The notes under the pieces were generated by a model that saw only the letters and a list, made by a program, of their open reading frames with translations, was not told the origin of the DNA and did no database searches. Of a stretch of DNA of 64,000 nucleotides, positions 21,501 to 33,500 are shown one piece after another; position 1 is the first letter of the stretch, and the number at the start of each line of letters is the position of its first letter. The DNA comes from Sclerurus mexicanus. Taxonomy: Eukaryota > Chordata > Aves > Passeriformes > Furnariidae. The translations under genes and the position numbers were made by a program. The stretch is taken from NCBI GenBank assembly GCA_013396755.1, contig VWZF01003241.1, positions 494,727 through 558,726 on the forward strand. The letters run 5' to 3'.

Positions 21501-24500
21501 GATGGGGACAAGGGTGCCAAGCTCACTTCTCACAGCTGAATGGCACAGACGACCCCATCCCCCAAGCTGGAAATAGCACACAGGATTTCACTGCCCTGGA
21601 GCAGACAGCCCTCCATTCTTTGCAGATCATCCCTGTGCCTGGGTTTGCCCCCCAGCAGCAGATTTCCCCCCAACAGCCACCACATCGGGAGTGCTGCCAG
21701 CACCATGCTTGCTCTCCCAGCCCACTCCATGCCAGGGCAGTGTTGGCACACTGGTGTGAGATCCTGGTGACAAACCGAGGCCAAGCCTGTCCTGCAAGAA
21801 AGACATGGTGGGGAGGGAAGCAGGAGCTGAGCAGTGACAGGATGCACCAGCCGAGCAGGAGGAATTGGGTTGAAAGTGTGGGCAAGTGGGTGAGAGCCAG
21901 GCTGCCTCCCTGTGCCGGAGCCAGCCACCCACTGCCTGCAGATCATCCCTGTGGGAGCAGGGCTTGGAATGGGGGGTGTCCCAGTGCCTGCCCACAGCCC
22001 TGCCAAGCTCCTTCCTTCAGAGCCACAGCAGCAAGCCAAGGCCTTGGGAATGCTGGGACCATGGCAGGACAGTGCTCTTTTCCTCCCAAAGTAAAGGCCC
22101 AGTAGTATTCTCATCTCCATTTTATAAGCCCTCAACTTCCTCTTGAGAAAATATGGCACACAGGCAAAGTGCCATGACCATGGATCAACAGTGTCCGAGA
22201 AAGAAGCAGACCATCTGCTACCAAACCCACCCCCTCAGGCTGGGCACACACCATCCCACCACAGGTGCCCCCACCCAGGACTCAGCAGACAGCTCAGCTC
22301 CTCCCCAATTACTTGGTCTACACAGCAAGTCCAAGCTCAGAGCTCTGAGAGCAGCTTCAAACCCATCCCACTTTACATCCATGCAAAGCAGACACCCAGT
22401 TTCCTGCCTCAGTTTCCGCACCACAAGTACAAGGATGAACAAAACACAAGTGGATGCACAAAGGAGTGAGGATTTCGCCTTTGACAGCAAAGCCTGGTGA
22501 GAGGCTCTAGGGTGAGGATAAATGGCAATTCAGTTAAAATCCAGTGGCAGAGCCAGAAAGTCCATCCTTTCCTGGCTCGCTGGCACTTCCCAAAACACTT
22601 CTGTGTGGCTGAGGCAGGGGAGGCCAGGGCAGCATCACAGACAGCAGGGCTGGGGCTCCCCACACAGCCTTGCTTCTCACCCCATTGCCTGCAGAAAAGG
22701 AAGGGAAGAGCCAGCAATGTCATAACACACAATTGTCTGCTTAATTAAAGCTCTCCAGGTTGTCCTGTGGCACAAACCTAATTAAAAGGCAGCTTGGTGC
22801 TTTGAGAGCTCCGGACTGCCCGTGTTTGAATGTGCAGGTACCCAGCACCATCCTGATCCCTTCCTTCCGGAGGGAGGAGTATCCCAGGGTCTCCCTGTGT
22901 CACCTCACACTGCCATGCTGGTGTCCTCCCCAGCTCAGCCACATGCCACGACCAGCAGAGCCCTCCTGGATGAGTGAAGGGCTGAGAGCACCCACCTTCC
23001 CCAACCCAGGGCATCTTCCAGGAGCAGCCACAGGGATGGGAGCACCAATGGGTTTCCAACCATGGCATAACGACATGCCAGCACCCTGATGACAAGCTGC
23101 TCCCTGGGATGAGGGGAGGCAGCTGCCTCCAGCCCCTTTTCCTGCCGTATCTCATACTGTACCACTGCCACAGGCAATGCCATCTCCAGGAAGTCAAAAT
23201 CCATGGGCACAAAGTGGCCTTTGGTGCTCAGGCAGCTTTTCCAGTGAAATCCCAGCATGGCACCGACCCATTTTCCTATCACCTGTGGGACTCGCCCCAT
23301 CCTTACCAAGGCAGAAACGCCCTGGGTACAAAGGCAGCTCCAGCCTGGGAATGTCAGTGGCACTGCCATGTGACAAAACCAACAGTCACTGCCTGGCTGG
23401 CAGTTCCATCCCTGCTCTGCTCTCATACAGCCCGGCAGGAAGGAGGGATGCTGTGCAGCTGGAGCAGCACCCAGGCTGGATGGCACCAGCCCTGAGGGCA
23501 GAAGCACCCCCTGCCCTGGTGCCCTGCCTTGACCCCACAGTGTGGACCTGACTGTGGATCCAACCACATCGTGTGAACAGCAGCCTGGGCTTGGAACAGC
23601 TGGGCACAAGCACTGGGAGCTGCAAACTCCTGCCTGCTCCTAAGGAACCTCATCAGCTCAAACCCAGGTCTCTCTTTAAAGGGTATTAAAAGTCATGTTA
23701 GCTCCTGATGGCACCCCAGAAGTATCTCAGTACTTTCTACCAAGCTAAAAGTCACTTTTAGCTGTTTTTTTGCAGTATTTCCCTCAACACCAGCATGTGA
23801 TTCTGTATGATAACTCCAGAGGCAACAACCTCCCCACACAACATGCCCTTGGACAGATGGACCCATCATTTAATGGTTGGACTCTGTGATCTTAGAAGTC
23901 TTTTTCAGCCCTAACGAGTCTATGATCTTTGCATCACAGGTCTCCCCTCCTGGTGCTCCCTGCAATGCCAACAGCAAAGGGACACCAAATTTCTCAGGCA
24001 GAAAATGGACTCTGAAATTTGTGAACCTTGTTAAAGTTAGATTCACCCTCAGCAGCCAATGTTTCATGAGTATATTCTGCTATGGGCCACCACTGGAAAC
24101 ACAGAACCATCACAGCTGGAAAAGAACTCTAAGACCATCAAGTCCAACCACTAACCCAGCACTGCCATGTTCACCACTAAACCATGTCCCCAGCTGCCAC
24201 ACCTACACATTTTTTGGTGATCAAACTTCTCACAGTGACAGCAGAGCAGTGGCACTGGGGGATCCTCCTTTCTACCCTCAGGCTGGCCAGAGCTCTGGGT
24301 GATCCTGGGCTCCCCCACAACGAATCACATCCTCCTACAGCAAGCACATTGCTTTGCCTCTCTCCAAACAAACACCGACCGTACCTTGGGTTGTCCCCGG
24401 CCCTGCTGCCCAGCTCATCTCTCCTCTCCCCTCTCCAGGTCATCGCGGTGGTCATGGACATGTTCACTGATGTAGACATCTTCAAGGACCTCCTGGATGC

Positions 24501-27500
24501 AGGCTTCAAGAGGAAAGTGGGGGTCTACATCATTTTGGATGAGACCAACGTGAAGCACTTCCTTCAGATGTGTGAGCGAGCCCAGATGCACGCAGGGCAC
24601 TTAAAGGTAAGGATGGTCTGAGGGGTCTGAGCTGGGAAACCCCCAGTGCAGGGAGATAATCAGAGTCACCAGTTCTGCTCCCTCCTGTCTTGGGGAATCA
24701 TAACCCGCAAGCCTTGGGCAGTGCTAGATGAGTTTAGCCCATTTTTCCTGTAGCCAAAGTTGAAGGTGATGCCTTAATCCAGGAGCAGCAGGATGGAGGG
24801 GAACACATGAGAGACAGGGACATGGATTTCCACCCAGCAAAGTTGGATGAAGAAATCCTAGAGGGCTGCTGGTACCCAGCCAGAGCTGGAATTGGGGTGG
24901 GGGGNNNNNNNNNNNNNNNNNNNNNNNNNNNNNGGGGGGGGTTGGGAAGGTGCAGCCACACAAGGGTGGGCACAAGTCATATAGGGCACTGCAAAGCCCA
25001 GGAAAAACCTGTGAGCTCAGCTCCTCTCAGGGAACAAGCTGGCAAGAGGGAAGGAGCAGCAGATGCTGTGCCAGGGCCCGATCTGTGGCATTGCCAGGCC
25101 CATTCCTGGTGCTGCCCCAGGGGCAGGACCAGCAGGAGCAACCACCGGCCGGTTCTCTCGCTTTCAGGCCTTCCCGCAAGCCAGAGGCTGGAATTAAAAA
25201 ACTTGATTTTCCCCTTTTCCAGAGCCTCCGCCCCAGCACAGGGCCCGGAGCAGAGCAGGGAGGCACCCACACTGCCTGCAGCCCTGGCAGCTGCCAAGGG
25301 TGCCCTCCCTGCTCCCGTCCGTGCTGGGCAGCACATACTGGAGGGACTGATCTGCCCACACACGCCGTGTTCACCAGCCCTGGAGTGCCGGTGGATCACA
25401 TGGAATAGCTCCTGTGCACAAATCCCATGTAAAACCAGGGAAGGCAAAGCACAAGGGGGAGTGCCTGGCAGTGCAGAGGTCAGTCCCCAGCCCAAAGTGC
25501 CCTGAGCCCAAGGTTGGACGGGGCTGGGAGCAACCAGGTCTGGTGGAAAGTGTCCCTGCCCACAACTGAAATGAGATGAGCTTTAAGGTGTTTCCAACCC
25601 CAGCCGTTCTGGGATTCTAGGATTTCCCTTACACATCCATGTGTGTGCAGGGGGTGCCGAGAAAAATCACCTGTGAGGGTGGTCATGCAAAGGCAGAGGA
25701 AGATGAGGGGGCAGAGGAGAGGACGGGGGTGTATCAGCCTCAGGAGCACCAGCCAGAGGGAGGGCCCTCAGGGTCCCAGGCTCTCCACCGGGTACAACAC
25801 TCCTATCACCAGCATGGGATGCAAACACACCAGAGCGGCCCAGCAGTTTCACTCAGGGCTTGCAGACACCCCCCTCCAGCCACGAGTGGCTCGGCCTCGC
25901 CCGTTGCTTGGCAGAAAAGTGATGTTTCTGCTCCTGACGTCACCCGGCCGCACGCTGGCTGCCAAATGGCTGCCGGGAAGGCCCGTGCCTGGGCAAGCTC
26001 GCCAGATTTGCTTACGGTGAGGGCGAACCACCGGCTGAGCAGGAACACGTAGGAGCCACGACACCCTGACACCTGGCTGGAATGAGGTGGGACATGCTGG
26101 GGCTCAGGGACCCCCACGCAGGGGGCCGAGAGCACCGGCTGCCCAAGCCACACCGTGCCCGCCAGCCCACCTTAATTGACACTCCCAACAATTAAAGCAA
26201 ACTCAGTCGAGCTTTTACCTGCGTCCAAACTCCCTGGAGAGTCTGGGATCCCGCAGGCTGCTGCCTCTCCAAGACCAGAAAAGCCAGTGCTGACGCACTC
26301 CGGTGTTTTCCTGCATTAACAGCCCAGTGGCAGGACTGGAAAAGCAGGAGAACATCTGCAGAGCTCTGCAAATGCCTGGAAGTTGGGATTTGCCACATGT
26401 TGCAGCCAGTTTGCTGGCACGGGAGGCAGCGGGGCAGGAGGCGGCGAGGAAAGTAGGGCAGAGTCTGGGAGCTGCTTCCTAAGCCAGGAGATGCTAACAA
26501 AACGTCCCTCGTTATCTCAGAGCCTTTGCTTGGCAATTAGTAACTGGCTTGGGCAAGGAGGTCGCTTGGTTGAGCAACGGTGAGTGCCTGGGGAGTGATT
26601 CACCCAGCCGGGCGCGCTCGGCACCCGGCCATCCCGCCGGGCACTCGCCTTGGCACAGATCAAACAGGCAGATCTTACTTCACAGCAGAGATACAGCAGG
26701 AGCTGGGAAAGGGGACTGGCACCGGGGAGGGCTGTTCCCTGGGTGTTACCTGAGAAAAACCCACGGCTGCTCCCTGAGTTTGGGCAAGGGGTTGGCTCCG
26801 AGTGGGAGAGATCAACGCCCAGGCTGGCGATGGGCACAGGGTGAAGTGTGTGAACCCCGGGCACTACCAGTCTCAGCAGCCCCATGTGTAGGGATAACAC
26901 AGGGCAGGGATGGGAACCGCCACCCCAGCCTGCTTGCCAGCCAGCCCCCAGCACCCCCAGTGCTGCCCACTGACAGAAACTGGGCTGCTCAGCACCGGTG
27001 TCCGCCCAGACACACCAGGCAAAAAGCCAAACGTTGAGAAAAAAACCAAATGCAACAAAAAAGCATCCAAACTTCTCTGCTCAGTGTGTGTCTCTTCCCT
27101 GGAAACATGGCCAGGAAAGCCTTTGCTTTCACATCATACTAAAATCAACACTGAATCACTGTCCCTCCTGCCAGGCTTGGGGGAGTGGGGAGCACCTGGG
27201 CTGTTCCTGGCCATGGTCTACAGGGAGAGAGGAGAGCCCAGGAAAGCAGAGGAGAGCCCAGGAAAGCAGATAAGAGAGGCTGGAGAAGGGGAAGACAAAT
27301 ATTTCTGGTGCTTTTCTTTAAAAAACAACAAAAACCACACAAAAATCCAGCCACGGAGGGCATGACACAGAGCCTTTAGCAATGGCATTACCAACATCCC
27401 AGCAGCAACAGGAGGAATGCAGGCCCTTTCATAAGAAAATATTTTCTCCCCACCCAAGGGAGCCCATTTGCCCTGGAAGATGCTATCTGCTCAGCTGTGG

Positions 27501-30500
27501 AATGTGTCAATGCCTTCCATGGAGACACTGGAGCCAGAAGCCAGGCTGGAGATATGAAAAACCATTTTGAGAGAGCCAGGGCTGCCCTTCCATCCCTGGT
27601 CTCCCTGGGGGAGGACATGCCACTCCCCGCTGCAGGGACCTGCTCCCACATATCTGGGTTTCATTTCCTGGGGATGAAAAGATGTTGTCCCACTGCCTTT
27701 TTATCCCCACTCGTCCCTAAAACCAGGACTAAACACTCAGATAGAGGAGCGCGGGAAAAGGGGAGCGTGGTGGAAGATAAACCCACTGCCATCAGGTTCA
27801 TGTGTGCTGTCCCAGGGTCACCACCTCCCCCCTAAAGCCCTTGTACATCTCCCACTGGGCGAGAGGAGGAGAAACTCCTCTCCCATGGTGGCATTTGCAT
27901 AGAACACAGGAGATGGAAAGTGCTTGGCAGCACCATCACACACTGCTCACCCATGGACACAGTTCAATGGGTGGGAAACACAGCAGGAAATTCTCCAAGC
28001 CCAGTCCATGGTTTGGTGCGTGGCCTCAGGTGAGTTATTTTATCTTCCCAACTCTGTGGCCTCCTCTGAGCTGGCCATGAAGAGCTTTCAGTTCCTCAGA
28101 GGGGCTGTGGAGCATCCAGGGGGTGCCAGTGGAGGGGGACTCTCTCAGGGCAGCCCTTTGCTCCTGCCCACGCCTCTGCCTTCGCTTTGCAGAACCTGCG
28201 TGTCCGCAGCACCGGCGGGACAGAGTTTTTCACACGCTCCGCCACCAAGTTCAAAGGGGCTTTGGCCCAGAAGTTCATGTTCGTGGATGGGGATCGAGCC
28301 ATGTGTGGATCTTACAGGTAACCAGCGGTCTCCTCTTGCCCACCCCATGGAGGTGTTGGTCAAAGGATCATCACAAACCCATAAATCCTGGTCCCTGCCC
28401 AGCATGGCCCCAGGACCCCATCCCAGACTTGCTCCTCTTCTAAACTGGGAGATGACTTTGCAATGAGATTTGGAGTGGGCCCCAAGGGGTCCCCAGCACC
28501 CCCTAGACCAGCAGGTCGAGGCCACTCACCATTCTCAGAGGTGGTGGGGACACACCAAATGTTTCTGCCAGTGGATGTAACGAGCACAAGGAAGGACAAA
28601 AGCACCAAACCTTAAGTGAGTCTCAACTCTCACATTAAGCTCAGCTTTTCCAGTTAAACGTTTCCTACCCAAAGGAAACAGATCACCCCCAGTCAGCTTT
28701 TCAGCTCTAAAAGACAAGTTTTATAAACATGGAGATGAGACATTTCCTACTTTCTGGCCACAACAAATAACGCATCCATTTATTATTTGCTTTTCTTAAC
28801 TAACCCAAACTAAGAAAAAGCTTAAGTGAAAAACTAACTGGCCCACTGCAAATACCTTTTACTTCAAGTCCACTGTGCTCAAGACTTCAGCCCTTCACTC
28901 TAATTTTGGAAGAGAGCTATTTCATCAATCCCATTATTATTATTATTAATGTTTATGGTGAGATCATGTCCCTGCTGGCACCATCAATCCCGCAGGGAAT
29001 GCCAGGGTTGGGGAGAGGTGTGTTATTTACCAGCGAGTGCTCAGAGAGTTCCCAATGTGTTTCTGTTCCAGCTTCACCTGGTCAGCAGCGAGGACGGACC
29101 GAAACGTCATCACAGTCCTGTCGGGCCAAGTGGTAGAGGCGTTTGACAAGCAGTTCCAGGAGCTCTACCTCATGTCCAAGGGGGTGAGCCTCAAGTCCAT
29201 CTCCATGGGTGAAGAGCCTGAACCTGAGCCCGTAACACTGCCCTCAGTTGTGCCGGTGACCCCCGCCAATGCCGTGGTGAAGAAGCTGATTAACCCTAAA
29301 TACGCCCTGGTGAAGGCCAAGAGCGCTGACCAGATCAGCAAGACTTCATCCGAGAACCAGGACAAAAACCAGAAGACAGACAACAAAGGCAAAGCCGTGC
29401 CTGAGGGCCAGGGGGGAGACCGGCACGGGGACATGGCAGACCTCTCCCTGCTCATCCACCCCGGCCTCCTGAATCTGGAGAAAGCCAACATGTTTGACTA
29501 CCTGCCCACCTGGGTGGAGCCCGACCCCGAGCCCGGGAGTGAAGTCTTGGGCTACATCAACATTATTGACCCCAAGATCAAGAACGTGAAGCTCTCACAG
29601 ATGAACCGCATCAAAGTCTGCGATGTCTCCCAGGCCAGTGCCCAGCACCGGCAGATGCTGAAGAACAGGGAGATGGAGGCCAAGAAAAACTCAGACCAAG
29701 AGCCACTCCTGCAGCCCCTCTGCCAAAAACAGATCCCATGGTGCCCCATGGAAGCTCCAGCAGCCCCCACCACCAACCACCCCATCGAAGGTGCCAGCTG
29801 GACAACAAGGCAAGCGGGAACATTTGCCACTTCACCGTTGGGCCACCACTTGAAGCCACAGGAGGAGACACTGGAGGCCATCAAACCACCAGTCCCAAAG
29901 CCAAGGACTGTCCCCGTTGGTGTCCTTGTGACCAAAGTCATTACAACCTGCGACAGCAGCACTGCCCTGGAGAATGACACACAACCACCCCTGGCTGACC
30001 ATACAAGTGCGAAGCAGGAGCAGGAGGAGAAGCCCAAAGGAGCTTCCTCGGAGACCTGCCACCTCCAGCCAGAGCGGCCCATGGAGGACAAAGGGCCTCC
30101 CTGCTCCCACAACGGGCTGGGAGAAGAGGAGGAGGAAGAGGAGTACATCACTCTCAGTGACCAGGAGAGCTACTCCAGCAGCTCTGCTGACCACAGCTAC
30201 CGCCGCTCCAACGCCTCCTCCATCTCAGACGAGTACTTTGAGGTGAGAGATCGCTACGGGCCACTCCGGAGAACCAACTCGGACGTCACCCCCAACGGGG
30301 AGATCCCTCCCATGCAGAGGAAGCTCAGCGACCCCCACATCAGCCGGGGCACCTTCCTCAGCCCCCTGGGCAGCCTCCCGTCCCTGAAACACGTCCGCAT
30401 GGAGGACGTGACGAAGAGGAGGAGCAACGCCGTGGAGATCAGGCGTGTGCTGCCCCGCACCATCCTGGATGGCAACAGCTCCTACCCCAGCAGTGCCACA

Positions 30501-33500
30501 CAGGTAGGACTTTTTGCTGTGACCTTGTGTTTCTCCACCCTACAAAGGTTGCAAACCTGGAGGTGACCCAGCCAGCTCAGCTGAGGCGTGGTGTCATCCT
30601 GAGCTTTGGTGTCAGGTCCTCAATGCCGAGATCAGACTTCCAGTATAGGAGAATAACACCCTACACATGGCAATGGTAGGAGTTACCCAAGAGGTGCTCC
30701 TAGTCAGGAAGGTGGTGGCCATGCTACAGCTCTTGGTGTCTAGCAATGAGAACAGCTGGTTAAATGGGAGGTTTTTTGGGAACTAAAGATTATCCCACAG
30801 CACTGGGCTGGGGATGGAGCCTGGCAGCTCTGTGCACAGCTGTACAGATGTGCCTGGGCTCGCTGAGCCCCATCCACAGCCCATCAGCAGTGGCATCGTG
30901 CCCAGCCAGGGACAGACTGTGCGTGCAGGCGTGTCCTTCTCAGGTTTGTTTTCCAGCACCTTGCCAGGGTGATTAGCTTCAAAGGAAAAGCGCTCGGACA
31001 CATAATTAGGCAGAGCAAGACAGCGGAGAAACAGGGACGGCAACCTCTGTGGGCGAGTGCCACAGTCAGCAGCTTTGAGGCTGATCCAGCAGTGACGCCA
31101 GACCCTGTCACCGCACGGGTGCTGCAATTCCATGGAGTGCACGCCAGAATCCCACTGCTGGAGCATGGGGTTCACACCAGCATCTCCACCACAGCCAGAG
31201 CATTCCCACCATGGCCAGAGCATCCCCCCATCCAGGCAGGGGGAGCACAAGGTCAATCCCCTATTCCCACCTAAGCGCTGCAGACTCTTGTACCACTCCC
31301 AGTCAGTTTGGTTTCCCAAGGCTCCCCAGCAGCTGTTTTAGGGACATTCAAACCCCCAGGGCTAAATCAGCAGCTGAAATCACTGAAACTGCCGGAGGTC
31401 ACCCCAGCTGAGCATCTAATCTGTATTTACAGGGAATTAAATTTACTATCCCAGAGTCCACTTGCTTCTCCAGTCCCAGCCAGTGACAGGGAGCTCAGAG
31501 CTTTAATCCTCACATATCAAATACCCCCTCATCCTGCAGGGCAAGGAGCACCAAGCCCTTTGATGCTGCGACCCAGGTCCCAGGTGCCACCCTGCTTGGG
31601 GTGGCCGGGTATGCTGGTGTTCCTGCAGTAACTTGTTCTGGCCCTTTGATGGGAGGCAGATAATTAGCACAGCATCAGGGTTAGGAAAGCCAGCGCTCAG
31701 CTGGTGGAGATGCGCAGGGAAGAGTTTGTCCCATGTATAAAAAGAATAAACCAAAGCAACCCTTGATTAACCCTAGAAAACCCAAATCCACCAGGAATCA
31801 CCACTGATCCCCACAAACATCTTTTTCTGTGTCCACATTTCTTATGTGCCAGCCCATGGCCCAGCGCAGCCCAAAACTCAGGTGGAGGCTCATTCAGGGC
31901 AAACATCATGTTTTCCATTCCATGGAGAGCATGGCACCCAAGTTCTCCCTGGAGCATTGCCTTCCCTGTACACACAACCCCACTCACACTTCGATATGTG
32001 GCAGGCTCAAGGAGAACACAAGGGACACCCATGTCTTCTCTTGTCCCTTTTCCACCCAGAGCCCCCAGGTCTGTGCAGACCAGAGGCTTCCGAACAAGCC
32101 CCCTCCCATTCATCCCTTAGTGACAGGGAAAATCCTCATCCCACCAGCTCCACAGCCACATGGGGGGCTCTTACCTGGGTACAGGACCCTGCTGATCATC
32201 CCTGGCATGATGATGACAAACAGGGGCAGCATCTTCAGGTAGCTGGCCAGGATGGAGCCGGCCTTGGCGTGACTCAGGCTCTTCGCAGAGAGTGACCGCT
32301 GGACAATGACCTGTGGAGGGACAGGCAGGAGGCATGAGCAGCACCAGCATCCATTCCACTTCAGCCTCCTCCTTGCCAAACTGCATCCCAAACACTGGGG
32401 CCACTGGGCATTGGGCCCAAATGCAGCACAGATGCGTTCCCAACCCACAGCAGGGTTTCTCTCCAGACCAATAAAGGGCTGCCATAGCACCACAAAAGCC
32501 CAGTGCAACCCCAGCAGTACATCCTCCTGCCAGTATCAACCATTCCCCACAACTGTCCTCCCCACTCTTGCCTCTTCTATTCAATCTGCTCCCCAAAGAG
32601 TGGCCACAATGACAAGGAAGCTAAATCCAGCCTCCTCTTCCCACAACTCCACAACTCACACTGCTCAGACCATCACACCTCAAAGCTCTGGTCAAGCCAT
32701 ATCCATCTACAGCACAGTCAGCCCTTGAGTTTTGAGAGAATCCCTCTTAAATAGCCAACGTTTCTAGGAATTGATGATTTAAAAGAGCTCAGAGTCTCCC
32801 CAAAGGCTTACAGAGAAGTGCTCAGCACCCAGCAGGATTCAGCCACTCTCAAGCTAAGCACTGACTCATTCTCCCGATGGACAGGAGGGACAGTGTGCCT
32901 GTTCCTTGGGAAAGCCATGGTTTAACTTCTTCCCAAGAGCCAGGGCATGTCAGGAGCTGCAGGACCCACTATCCAGCTCAGGCACCACGTGCACCATACC
33001 AGGTATATGAGAAGCTCAGAGGGAGAGGAGCTCAATCACCCTTAGTCCTTCCCAATGAAGCCATCACAGACCTCAAGGCTGATTTTAAGCATATAATAAA
33101 ATTGATGTAGAACTACCCAAGCTAAACTGCCTTAACTCAGCCCTCATGGTCAACAAAGGAGGTGTCTGCTCCAGGACCAGGAGGCCTTTGGGATACTGGA
33201 ACTGGCTGAACACTGAGCTGATACCAACAGCTCGGTGGAGATGCAGGGCTGGCAGCATGGCAATGGTCATGGCAGAGGCTGGGTGGGTTGGCAGTGCCAG
33301 CTTTGCAGCCTCCTGGCCCCAGCCCATCCTGCCACCAGCACCTGCACTCGCCAGATCGCATCTCACCTGGTACATCTGCACAGCCTCAATCACACCTCCA
33401 GGTCGCGGTACAGGCACGCCCAAAGAGGAGATAAATATCTGGTGACCACAGCCATGTCTTATGGCCTTACCCCGTCCAGAATTAAGATTAATGGTGCTCA

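Larger units (their letters stand above)
17783..24438. other. FAM83G intron 1 (also SLC5A10 intron 10)
   Basis: A 6.7-kb intron with no coding signal beyond chance frames. It holds CR1 pieces (20540-20733, 23871-23928, 24101-24210), two AP-1 consensus sites (19291-19297, 19332-19338), an AT-rich island (20880-21150) and a pair of taattaaa motifs near 22741 and 22781. Confidence 0.6.
24607..28192. other. FAM83G intron 2
   Basis: A 3.6-kb intron. It contains the N gap (24905-24933), a CR1 tail (25511-25620), a CpG-containing patch with a perfect CRE at 25935-25942, a 20-bp perfect tandem duplication at 27231-27270, and no exon that I can support. Confidence 0.6.

Noticed and set aside
21620..21955. 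Repeated gcagatcatccctgtg about 317 bp apart
   Set aside because: Only the 16-mer core matches; flanks do not align, so no segmental duplication is claimed.
29552..30151. 199-codon open frame on - opposite FAM83G exon 4
   Set aside because: Antisense shadow; the Ser run mirrors the acidic Glu tract.
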